Part shown: piece after piece, positions 9,320-16,714 of the stretch
Layout of the letters: each line of letters opens with the position of its first letter
Position numbering within the stretch: the first letter of the stretch is position 1
Program-made: the position numbers and the translations under genes
The notes under the pieces: model-generated
What the model was told of the DNA's origin: nothing
The model's input: the letters and a program-made list of their open reading frames with translations, nothing else
The model's database searches: none
NCBI RefSeq assembly: GCF_013359865.1
Contig: NZ_JABMCE010000070.1
Span: 1 to 64,000, forward strand
Source: Curtobacterium pusillum
Lineage (GTDB): Bacteria > Actinomycetota > Actinomycetes > Actinomycetales > Microbacteriaceae
Length of the DNA: 64,000 bases
Direction: 5' to 3'

Positions 9320-9325
9320 TTGACT
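9320..9325 (+). promoter_or_regulatory. Leaderless -10-like hexamer for the phosphotransferase gene
   Basis: TTGACT ends 6 nt before GTG 9332. The same hexamer with 7-nt spacing precedes the FKBP gene at 38764. Confidence 0.45.
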
Positions 9326-9331
9326 GGTGTC

Positions 9332-10576
9332 GTGTGGCCCAACCATGAGCGCGTCATCCCGCAGGCCTTCGCCGGCTCCGGGACCTCCGTGGTGGCCGCG
9401 CGGGCCCATTCGGTCGAACCCTCCGGCAACGGGTACCTGTACGGGTACGAGGTCGACACGGTGGACCGCAACGGCCAGCGCGCCACCGTCCTGACCTACG
9501 TCGACACCGGTGGCGCGCACGACCAGAACAGCGCGATCGTCACCGACCCCGCCACGGGCGACCCCGTCTCGGTGTGGGCGTACCCGAACGACCCCGGGCT
9601 GCCGGTGCTGCCGCAGGTGACGTACCGCGACGCCGTCGCCGAGCTCCTCACCACGCTCGGCATGCCCGTCACCGACCCGACCCTCACGGTGGCGGCGTAC
9701 CGGCCGGGCAAGCGTGCCGTGGTCCGTGTCGACGCGGTCGAGGGCACCGTGTTCCTCAAGGTCGTGCGCCCGCACCGGGTCGCCCCGATCGAGAAGTCGC
9801 ACGAACAGTTCGTCGCCGCCGGGCTGCCGGTGCCGCGGGTCCTCTCGAGCCGAGGGGACGGGCTCCTCGTCCTCGAGCGCATCCGCGGGGTCCCCGCTGG
9901 CAGCCGCATCCTCGAGATCGCCGACGACCCGCGCTTCGTGGCGTCCCTCGCGGCGCTCACCGGTCGGATCGCGACGGTCCCGACGACGCAGCAGGCCCGC
10001 GCGGACGCCATGGACCACGCCGACTGGCACCGACGGACGCTCGTCGCCGCGCTGCCGCAGGACGCCGAGGAGATCGACCGCCTCTACGACGCGATCGGCC
10101 GGAGGTCGATCGGTTGGGCGACGGCCACGAAGCAGGTCGTGCACGGCGACCTGCACCTCGAGCAGATCTTCGTCGACGAGGACGAGCCGTGGCGGATCTC
10201 CGGTCTCCTCGACATCGACACCGCCGGCTGGGGCTTCCCCGTGCGCGACATCGGCGCGGTGGTCGCGCACCTCGTCGTCACCGGGCTGTGGCACCGCTCG
10301 CGCGGCGACGCCGAGCGCGGGGCAGCGGCGGAGCGCCTCGCGGACGCCGTCGCTCGGGACTGGGTCGCGCGGAACCCCGACCAGGCGGACCGGATCGGCC
10401 CGGCCATCGGCGCGCAGCTCCTCGCGCACGCGGGCGGGCAGGCGACGACCGGGTCGGCGACCGGCATCCACACGGCGGAGCAACTGCTCGCGGCGACGCA
10501 GGCAGCGCTGGTCGAGGTGACGCCGATCGTCCCGTCCGACGGGCTCGTGCGTCCGCGTTCCGCTCCGCAGGTCTGA
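9332..10576 (+). CDS. Aminoglycoside phosphotransferase/maltokinase-fold phosphotransferase
   Basis: Predicted 414 aa from GTG 9332. Kinase-like APH fold: an N-terminal cap-like region of about 130 residues (GYEVDTVDRNGQRATVLTYV), then a lobe with VFLKVV, and the catalytic block VVHGDLHLEQIFVD (Asp of HGDLH) with the metal-binding LLDIDTAGWG. This layout resembles maltokinase and uncharacterised actinobacterial sugar or antibiotic kinases; the substrate cannot be assigned. A GTG at 9287 would extend it by 15 residues but would leave little room for the divergent FUSC promoter, and TTGACT sits 6 nt before 9332. The stop is followed by a (GGGGCC)n tract. Confidence 0.8.
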   Translation: MWPNHERVIPQAFAGSGTSVVAARAHSVEPSGNGYLYGYEVDTVDRNGQRATVLTYVDTGGAHDQNSAIVTDPATGDPVSVWAYPNDPGLPVLPQVTYRDAVAELLTTLGMPVTDPTLTVAAYRPGKRAVVRVDAVEGTVFLKVVRPHRVAPIEKSHEQFVAAGLPVPRVLSSRGDGLLVLERIRGVPAGSRILEIADDPRFVASLAALTGRIATVPTTQQARADAMDHADWHRRTLVAALPQDAEEIDRLYDAIGRRSIGWATATKQVVHGDLHLEQIFVDEDEPWRISGLLDIDTAGWGFPVRDIGAVVAHLVVTGLWHRSRGDAERGAAAERLADAVARDWVARNPDQADRIGPAIGAQLLAHAGGQATTGSATGIHTAEQLLAATQAALVEVTPIVPSDGLVRPRSAPQV

Positions 10577-10590
10577 TCCGCCGCCGCGAG

Positions 10591-10621
10591 GCCGGGGCCG
10601 GGGCCGGGGCCGGGGCGGGGG
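10591..10621 (+). repeat. GGGGCC tandem repeat with G-quadruplex potential
   Basis: Five G runs of four or five bases (10594-10597, 10600-10603, 10606-10609, 10612-10615, 10617-10621) are separated by one or two bases, just downstream of the phosphotransferase stop. The motif matches the canonical quadruplex pattern on the sense strand. Confidence 0.8.
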
Positions 10622-10660
10622 AGCTTGGCGGCTGGGTGGCGGCTGCGCGGGGCTGGTTCC

Positions 10661-10760
10661 GCGAGAGCGACAGCTTCCGGCTGGATCCCAGCGCGAATCT
10701 GTCGCTTTCGCGGGGTGGGCGGTGCCGGGATCCGAGGACTGTCGCTTCGGCGGGGTGGGC
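10661..10760. repeat. Family B element, copy 1, plus half copy
   Basis: Arms GCGAGAGCGACAG (10661-10673) and CTGTCGCTTTCGC (10699-10711) are complementary with one mismatch. The right end CTGTCGCTTTCGCGGGGTGG at 10699 recurs almost exactly at 10739-10760. Confidence 0.75.
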
Positions 10761-11154
10761 GCGACCGGCGGCGGACGGGAGGCGCGTGGAGGGGACGAGC
10801 CGCGCCTCCAGACCGACCGGTGGTCGCGTCGGCCGGACGGGAGGCGCGACTCGCGCGGGCGACGCCGAGTCGCCTCCGTCGGTGGTCGGGGAGTAAACTG
10901 GCCGTGCACGCACCGCGTTCCCGCGTGCCGCGTCGATTCCGGACGCAGCAGTCGGTCGCTTGACCGACGTGGGAACCGGGTCCGTGAGCGTCCCGAGGGG
11001 GCTTCACGTGCGTGTGACGGCGCCGGCTCCCGGCGCGGACCGTCGCATCCGGCACCCACCCGGTGGCCGCGATGGGAACGGTCCGCGGGACTCCACGTCC
11101 CGAGGCGGGGACCGGCGAAGCGGCGGGCCACGGTGGCCCGCGGACACCGGAGCC

Positions 11155-13364
11155 GTGCAGGCACCGGTTCAGGACTTCCGCCCCGACGGGCGGCTCGCCC
11201 GGCGCGAACGGGCGGAACAGGAGGAGCGTTGGCTCGATCAGGCACCCGGCGAGCAGCCGGCGGGACGCGGACCGCGTCGCGTCGCACCAGGCCGCTCGAC
11301 AACGACGGCGTCATCCCCGTCCTCGCCCGCGCCGTGCGCGAGGTCGAGGCGGCGGCGCAGCGTGGACCGCTCAAGGCGTCGAACCGCTCGAAGTTCCAGG
11401 CGGTCGCCCTGCTCATGCGCGAGGAACGCGCACGGGTCAAGGCGGACACCGAGCTCACCGACGCGCAGCGCGCCGAGCAGCTCAAGCGGCTCGACGGGGT
11501 CGCGACGATCCTCGCGAAGACCGCGGCACGTGACACGAGCGTCATCCAGCTCCTCACGGAAGAGGCCTCGGTCAGCGAGGCCACCCGCACGGTGAAGCGC
11601 GACATGATGATCGCCGGCGGTATGGAACTGCAGCCCGAGGAACTCGTCATCGCCGCCGAGCCGTCTCCGACGGTCGAGAGCCCGGTGCGCTCGGTCGTGC
11701 CGCAGGCGGTCGTGCAGCGGCAGCTCGCGAACCCGTTCCTCGCGCCCGACTTCGCGCTCGCCGACCAGCCCGTCGCACACCCGCGACGCCTGGCGAACTG
11801 GGAGCTGTTCGGTCCGCTCTTCAAGTCGTTCGAGTACGGCGCGGGCGGGGGAGCGGCGACGATGCCGCTGCCGGAGCCCGCGACGCTGCACTCGAAGTCC
11901 GGCACCACGCTCATGAAGCACCAGGCGGAACTCATCGCCGCCGCGGCTCAGGGACACCGGACGTTCCTGCTCGCTGACGAGCCCGGTCTCGGCAAGACGG
12001 CGCAGTCGCTGCTCGCCGCCGACGCCGCGAACGCGTTCCCGCTCCTCGTCGTCGTGCCGAACGTGGTCAAGACGAACTGGGCGCGCGAGGCGTCCCGGTG
12101 GGTGCCGAACCGGACGTCGACCGTGATCCACGGTGACGGGGACGACCTCGACGGGTTCGCGGACATCGTCATCGTGAACTACGAGATCCTCGACCGGCAC
12201 GCGGGCTGGCTCGCGAACTTCGGGTTCAAGGGCATGGTCGTCGACGAGGCGCACTTCATCAAGAACAAGGACTCGCAGCGGTCGAGGTTCGTGCTGCAGC
12301 TCGCCGAGGCGATCCGCGCGCGCACCGCGTCACCGCTGCTCATGGCCCTGACCGGGACGCCGCTCATCAACTCGGTCGAGGACTTCCGCACGATCTGGGA
12401 GTACCTCGGCTGGATCGACGACAAGAAGCCCCGCGCGAAGCTCATGAACGAGCTCGAGGAGATCGGCCTCACCCCGGCCGACCCTGGCTTCTTCGTCGAG
12501 GCGCGCAAGGCCGTCATCGACCAGGGCATCGTGCGGCGCCGCAAGGTCGACGTCGCGGCGGACATCCCGGCCCGCCGGATCGCCGACATCCCCGTCGAGC
12601 TCGACGACGAGGTCGGTCGCTCCATCCGCGACGCCGAGCGCGAGCTCACCGCGAAGCTCGTCAAGCGGTACCACCAGGCGCTCGACGCACGCACCGGCCA
12701 GGACCCGGACGTCGGCATCGACCACAAGCTCGTCCGGCAGGTCGCCCGCTGGGAGCTCGAGGACCAGGACGCCTCGTCCACCGGTGAGAACGTGTTCTCG
12801 ATGGTGCGGCGCATCGGTCGCGCGAAGGCGCAGCTCGCGGCGGACTACGCGGCGCAGCTCGCCTCGAACGTCGGCAAGGTCGTGTTCTTCGCGAAGCACC
12901 TCGACGTCATGGACCAGGCCGAGGAAGTGTTCGCCCGCCGGGGCCTCCGCACCGCGACCGTCCGGGGCGACCAGACGCCGGCGCAGCGCACGGCCGAGAT
13001 CGACTCGTTCGTGAACGACCCCGACGTCGCCGTCATCGTCTGCTCGCTCACCGCAGCGGGCGTCGGTCTCAACCTGCAGGTGGCGTCGAACGTCGTCCTC
13101 GCGGAGCTGTCGTGGACGTCGGCTGAGCAGACCCAGGCGATCGACCGCGTGCACCGCATCGGTCAGGAAGAGCCGGTCACGGCGTGGCGCATCATCGCCG
13201 CGCAGACGATCGACACCAAGATCGCCGAGCTCATCGACTCGAAGGCGTCCCTGGCCGCCCGGGCGCTCGACGGTTCCGACGAGGAGATCGTCGACTCCGG
13301 TGACATCCAGCTCGACGCGATGGCGGCGCTGCTGACCGAGGCGCTGGAGCGCGGCGCGCGGTAG
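11155..13364 (+). CDS. SNF2-family DEAD/DEAH helicase, N-terminus apparently frameshifted
   Basis: The main frame is clear from about 11300 to 13364. Helicase lobe 1 has ADEPGLGKTAQ (Walker A, about 11978), NYEIL, VVDEAHFIKN (Walker B, about 12238) and LTGTPLINS; lobe 2 has VVFFAKHLDVMDQAE, VIVCSLTAAGVGLNLQ and QAIDRVHRIGQ (motif VI), as in SNF2/RapA-like ATPases. Upstream in this frame the sequence becomes Arg/Gly-rich and non-coding in style, whereas another frame from GTG 11155 encodes a natural-looking start (VQDFRPDGRLARRERAEQEE) that loses coding character near 11290. One missing base around 11285-11300 would join the two, giving a protein of about 735 aa. Without such a correction the nearest in-frame start is GTG 11334. 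It converges with the mycoredoxin gene. Confidence 0.8.
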
Positions 13365-13382
13365 GGCAGGCCCGGATCGCAA

Positions 13383-13444
13383 AACACCGGTGTTCGTGCG
13401 CCGCACCCTCGCATGCGGAGGTGTGTCCCGCGAACACCGGTGTC
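13383..13444. repeat. Family C element, copy 1
   Basis: AACACCGGTGTTCG (13383-13396) and CGAACACCGGTGTC (13431-13444) form an inverted repeat; each end is itself a near-palindrome around ACACCGGTGT. It lies between the convergent helicase and mycoredoxin genes. Confidence 0.8.
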
Positions 13445-13463
13445 TTGTGTGGCCGCCTCGGTG

Positions 13464-13736
13464 TCAGATGCGCGACTGGACCTCGGCGAGCGACGGGTTC
13501 GTCGCCGTGCTGCCGTCCGGGAACACCAGCGTCGGCACGGTCTGGTTGCCGCCGTTGACCTCGGCGACGAGTTCGGCCGTGCCCGGCGTCTGCTCGATGT
13601 CGACCTCGCGGTAGGGCACGCCGGCCTTCGACATCTGGTTCTTCAGTCGGGCGCAGTAGCCGCACCAGCTGGTCGTGAACATCGTGACGGCGCCGGCCTC
13701 CGGCACGAACGCGTCGCGGGTGATCGTCTCGCTCAT
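13464..13736 (-). CDS. Mycoredoxin/glutaredoxin-like thiol oxidoreductase
   Basis: Predicted 90 aa. Thioredoxin fold with the dithiol active site WCGYC after MFTTS, the cis-Pro segment TVPTLVFPDGS, and the helical C-terminus typical of NrdH/mycoredoxin proteins. Actinobacteria use mycothiol, and mycoredoxin reduces mixed disulfides with it; that assignment is from family knowledge, and an NrdH-type role cannot be excluded. ATG 13736 is preceded by TACCCT at 6-nt spacing, suggesting a leaderless message. It is divergent from padR. Confidence 0.88.
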   Translation of the reverse strand: MSETITRDAFVPEAGAVTMFTTSWCGYCARLKNQMSKAGVPYREVDIEQTPGTAELVAEVNGGNQTVPTLVFPDGSTATNPSLAEVQSRI

Positions 13737-13742
13737 GGGCTC

Positions 13743-13748
13743 AGGGTA
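13743..13748 (-). promoter_or_regulatory. Leaderless -10 for the mycoredoxin gene
   Basis: TACCCT on the minus strand, then GAGCCC, then ATG 13736 (spacing 6). Confidence 0.6.
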
Positions 13749-13790
13749 ACCCGTGCATCTGGGGGCCTTGCGGTACTTAATCGATATAGG

Positions 13791-13796
13791 TAGGTT
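13791..13796 (+). promoter_or_regulatory. Leaderless -10 for the padR operon
   Basis: TAGGTT followed by GACCGC and ATG 13803 (spacing 6). The preceding AATCGATATAGG is an unusually AT-rich island and may include a PadR operator. Confidence 0.55.
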
Positions 13797-13802
13797 GACC
13801 GC

Positions 13803-14150
13803 ATGGAACCGATCCAGCGTGTGACCGCGCCCACGCTCGACGTGCTCGAGGCACTGCTCTCGACCGACGGTGCCGCGTGGGGGCTGCTCGTCATCAAGGC
13901 CACGGGACGGAAGGCGGGCACCGTCTACCCGATCCTCGAACGACTCGAGGGGCTCGGATGGATCCGGTCCTCGTGGGACGACGATGCGGACCGTCCCGGA
14001 CCGCGGCGTCGGCTCTACGAGTTCACGGCCGAGGGGGCCGAAGCGGCCAGGGACCTCCTGGACGCCCGCCAGGCGACGGCGGTCGCGTCGGAGGCATCGG
14101 CGCGCGGTGCACGTCGACCTCGCCCGAGCGCCCGGCCGGTGACGTCGTGA
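13803..14150 (+). CDS. PadR-family transcriptional regulator
   Basis: Predicted 115 aa. Winged-helix protein with the PadR signature KAGTVYPILERLEGLGWI, followed by the wing RRRLYEFTAEG and a short C-terminal tail (PadR-s2 type). Such genes commonly precede an operon encoding a membrane protein they control. The stop overlaps the next GTG (GTGA), so translation is probably coupled to the downstream membrane protein. The TAGGTT box at 6-nt spacing suggests leaderless expression and possible autoregulation at the AT-rich stretch near 13780-13796. Confidence 0.9.
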   Translation: MEPIQRVTAPTLDVLEALLSTDGAAWGLLVIKATGRKAGTVYPILERLEGLGWIRSSWDDDADRPGPRRRLYEFTAEGAEAARDLLDARQATAVASEASARGARRPRPSARPVTS

Positions 14151-14959
14151 GCGCGCTCGATCGGATCATCGTCGAGGCGGCGGTCGCCGTCTCGCCCGCC
14201 GCCCACCGTGAGGTCCGTCGGGAGCAGTGGCTCGCCGACGTCCGCGACGCTCGCGAGCTCGAACTCTCGCCGACCGCCCTCGCGTTCGGCGCACTCACCA
14301 CGGCGCTCTTCCACCGGCGCGCCGGACACCGATCCACATGGGGGGAATCCATGACCGCAGCACCGCTCCACGTCCGTCCCGCACCGCACACGATCCGGAC
14401 CGTCCCGGTCCTGGTCGGCTTGGCGTTCCTCTCGTTCCTCGCCGTTCCGGTCTGGGTGATCATGCTGCCGAACTACGAGTACTCGAGCACGTTCGACCTC
14501 CTCGTGGCGCAGGTGGGCTGGCTCGTCCTGCAGTACCTCCTGCCGGGCGCTGCGCTCGTCACCGCGATCCTCCTGCTCGATGGCGTCCCGATCCGGCGGC
14601 GTCGACTCGGCGCGAGCATCATGGCGGCGGCTGCGCTCGGCCTCGTCGTGTACCCGCTGCTCGGGCCGGACACCGACCTGCCGATCGAGGTGCTCCCACC
14701 GCTCGCCGGGCTCGTCGCGTGGCTCGTCGCCACCGCGGGCCGCAGGTGGGCGTGGATCGTGCTCGTCGCGCCGCTCCTCGTCGACGCACTGCACTACACG
14801 CCCCTGTACGCCTACGCGCCGGGTCGGGTCTGGCCCTTCCTCGTCGTCCTGACACCGGTCGCCACGGTGATCGTCGGGATCGTCGTCACGAAGTTCTCCA
14901 CAGGAGCGGCCGCCCAGGTCGAGCAGCACGGGGAACCCCTGGTAGACAAGATCGCGTGA
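14147..14959 (+). CDS. Multi-pass membrane protein of the padR operon
   Basis: Predicted 270 aa from GTG 14147, overlapping the padR stop by 4 bp and the next gene by 4 bp. The N-terminal 65 residues are soluble and helical (REVRREQWLADVRDARELEL), like the small cytoplasmic domain often fused or adjacent to PadR partners. About six hydrophobic segments follow (VLVGLAFLSFLAVPVWVIML, GWLVLQYLLPGAALVTAIL, LPPLAGLVAWLVATAG, VWPFLVVLTPVATVIVGIVV). No catalytic motif was recognised. Its function is probably tied to PadR sensing, as inferred from gene order. Confidence 0.75.
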   Translation: MSALDRIIVEAAVAVSPAAHREVRREQWLADVRDARELELSPTALAFGALTTALFHRRAGHRSTWGESMTAAPLHVRPAPHTIRTVPVLVGLAFLSFLAVPVWVIMLPNYEYSSTFDLLVAQVGWLVLQYLLPGAALVTAILLLDGVPIRRRRLGASIMAAAALGLVVYPLLGPDTDLPIEVLPPLAGLVAWLVATAGRRWAWIVLVAPLLVDALHYTPLYAYAPGRVWPFLVVLTPVATVIVGIVVTKFSTGAAAQVEQHGEPLVDKIA

Positions 14960-16488
14960 GCGACACGCACCTCGAGATCGAGCGCACCTACGACCTGCCC
15001 GAGGGCGGGGACCTCCCCGACCTGATCGGCGCCGGCGGCATCCTCCGCACCGAGCACCAGGAACCGTTCGAACTCGACGCGACGTACTGGGACACCGAGC
15101 GGTACGACCTCGTGGCCTCGCACGTCACCGTCCGGCGTCGCACGGGCGGCCCCGACGCCGGCTGGCACATCAAGCGCGCGGCGTCCGACACCGTCCGGCA
15201 CGAGGAACACTTCCCGCTCACCGACGACGCCGACACGGTGCCCGACGAGGTCCTCGCGGCGCTGTTCACCGAGCGCCGTGGTCGCGAACTGCGACCGGTC
15301 GTCCGGATCACGACCACACGCACGGTCACCCGGCTCCTCGACGAGGACGGCGACCAGATCGCCGAACTCGCCGACGACCAGGTCGTCGCGCAGCGACTCG
15401 ACGACGACGCACCCGAGGCGCCGCGCACGTGGCGCGAGGTCGAGGTGGAGACCGTCGGTGACGTCGACACGCAGGTCGCCCACGAACTCTTCTCGGCGCT
15501 CGACGGACGCTTCGCGGCCGTCGGCGCCGCCCCCGCCGCCGTCTCGTCCAAGCTGGCACGCGGGCTGGCAGGAGCACCCGCACCGCGCCTCCAGACAGCC
15601 GACAAGCCTGACAGGGGAACCGCCGCCCGCGCGCTCACGAAGCGACTCCGGAAGCTGCGTGCGACGCTCCTCGCCCAGGAGGCCCTGCTCCGGTCCGGCG
15701 GACAGGCCGACCTCCGCGAGACGGCCGCTGCAGCACTCGGCATCGCGGCGGTCATCGGGTCGTACCGTCCGGCGTTCCCCGAGACCGACGCCGTCGATCG
15801 CGCCGCTGACGCGGCGGAGGGACTGGCGGCCGTGACCGCGCGCGCTGCGTTGGCGGAGTACCTCGTCGACGGTCTGCCCCGCGCGTCCACGCCGGCCCAG
15901 GACGCGCTCGTCGACGTGATGACCCGCGAACGCATCCTCGCGGCGACGCGGGAGCGGCGTGCGGTCGCCGTGCGCGACGTCGTCGCGTTCCTGCAGGGCG
16001 AGCCGTTCCTCGAGCTCCTCGACGTGCTCGACGACGCCGCGGAGCGGCCGGCCCCGACCGCGTGGGCGCTCCGCCCGCCGAAGCAGGTCGCACAGGACGT
16101 GTCCGCGATCGAGAAGCCCCGGGTCCGCGAGCTCGTGCGCGACGCCCTGGGGGAGGACGACGACTCCTCCGCCGTGCTCGACCGCGAAGCCGCTGCGCGT
16201 GAGGCGACCGAGCACGCCTGGCGAGCGGCGACCCGGGCGCGTATGGCGATGGACGTCCTCGGCGACGACGCGTTCCCGCACGCACTGTGGAAGCGCATCG
16301 GGGACGCTGCCGACGTCCTCACGGAGCGGGTGCGGTCACTCCACGCGCTCGACGTGCTGCGGGTGCACTCGGGCATCGCCGAACACGGGGGCGAGGGCAC
16401 GTTCGGGTACGGCGTGCTCGCGGGCGACCGCGTTCGCCTCGCCGAGGAGTCGTACGACGAAGCGGTGCACGCGCTCAACCGTGTGTGA
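14956..16488 (+). CDS. CYTH domain protein with CHAD-like C-terminus
   Basis: Predicted 510 aa from GTG 14956 (GTGA overlap with the preceding stop). Residues 1-205 form a CYTH/triphosphate tunnel: EIERTYDLP at the N-terminus, TVRRRTGG, WHIKR, VRITTTRTV, WREVEVE and the closing SSKLARGL. These acidic and basic strands bind metal and polyphosphate-like substrates. The C-terminal 280 residues are helical, as in CHAD domains, but the usual H...RVATRR motif is reduced to WRAATRARMAMD. The linker contains APRLQTAD, encoded by a half copy of the family A repeat (15581-15594). Predicted role: binding or hydrolysis of (poly)phosphate; activity not provable from sequence. Confidence 0.85.
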   Translation: MSDTHLEIERTYDLPEGGDLPDLIGAGGILRTEHQEPFELDATYWDTERYDLVASHVTVRRRTGGPDAGWHIKRAASDTVRHEEHFPLTDDADTVPDEVLAALFTERRGRELRPVVRITTTRTVTRLLDEDGDQIAELADDQVVAQRLDDDAPEAPRTWREVEVETVGDVDTQVAHELFSALDGRFAAVGAAPAAVSSKLARGLAGAPAPRLQTADKPDRGTAARALTKRLRKLRATLLAQEALLRSGGQADLRETAAAALGIAAVIGSYRPAFPETDAVDRAADAAEGLAAVTARAALAEYLVDGLPRASTPAQDALVDVMTRERILAATRERRAVAVRDVVAFLQGEPFLELLDVLDDAAERPAPTAWALRPPKQVAQDVSAIEKPRVRELVRDALGEDDDSSAVLDREAAAREATEHAWRAATRARMAMDVLGDDAFPHALWKRIGDAADVLTERVRSLHALDVLRVHSGIAEHGGEGTFGYGVLAGDRVRLAEESYDEAVHALNRV

Positions 16489-16503
16489 CCGGCCCTGTCT
16501 TCG

Positions 16504-16531
16504 GCTCGGCTCGCAGGCCTGCGAGCCGAGC
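16504..16531. terminator. Perfect 28-bp palindrome after the CYTH gene
   Basis: GCTCGGCTCGCAGG (16504-16517) is followed directly by its complement (16518-16531). It lies 15 bp after the stop and would form a strong GC stem; no T tract follows. Confidence 0.6.
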
Positions 16532-16537
16532 TCGTTG

Positions 16538-16657
16538 GGCCTGCCAGCGGCGCGCTGGTCAGGTCTGCCAGCACGGCGCTCGTCAGGTCCGCCAGCCACG
16601 CGCTCGTCATGGCTGGAAGCCCCGTGCTCGTCAGGTAAGCCAGCACGGCGCTCGTCG
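16538..16657. repeat. 24-bp tandem repeat, five units
   Basis: Units at 16538-16561, 16562-16585, 16586-16609, 16610-16633 and 16634-16657, consensus GGTCYGCCAGCACGGCGCTCGTCA, in the convergent gap between the CYTH gene and ptrB. No gene is visible in the gap. Confidence 0.85.
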
Positions 16658-16714
16658 TCGGCGGCGGCGCGGTGCTGCCGGCATCCTGCTCGCCGCCAGC
16701 ACCGCGCGCGGACG

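Larger units (their letters stand above)
10577..11154. other. Repeat-filled intergenic region, no gene seen
   Basis: This 578-bp gap between the phosphotransferase and the helicase contains a GGGGCC tract (10591-10621), a family B element (10661-10711) with a half copy (10739-10760), and decayed family A arms (10775-10814 and 10835-10849). AGTAAACT near 10891-10898 is a plausible promoter element for the helicase. Open frames here are Arg/Gly/Ala-rich shadows. Confidence 0.7.

Noticed and set aside
9287-9331. Longer N-terminus for the phosphotransferase (GTG 9287)
   Set aside because: It would place two divergent starts 8 bp apart, and the extension adds no recognisable sequence; TTGACT spacing supports 9332.
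16538-16657. Possible CRISPR array
   Set aside because: Units abut with no spacers and no cas genes are near; it is a simple 24-bp tandem repeat.
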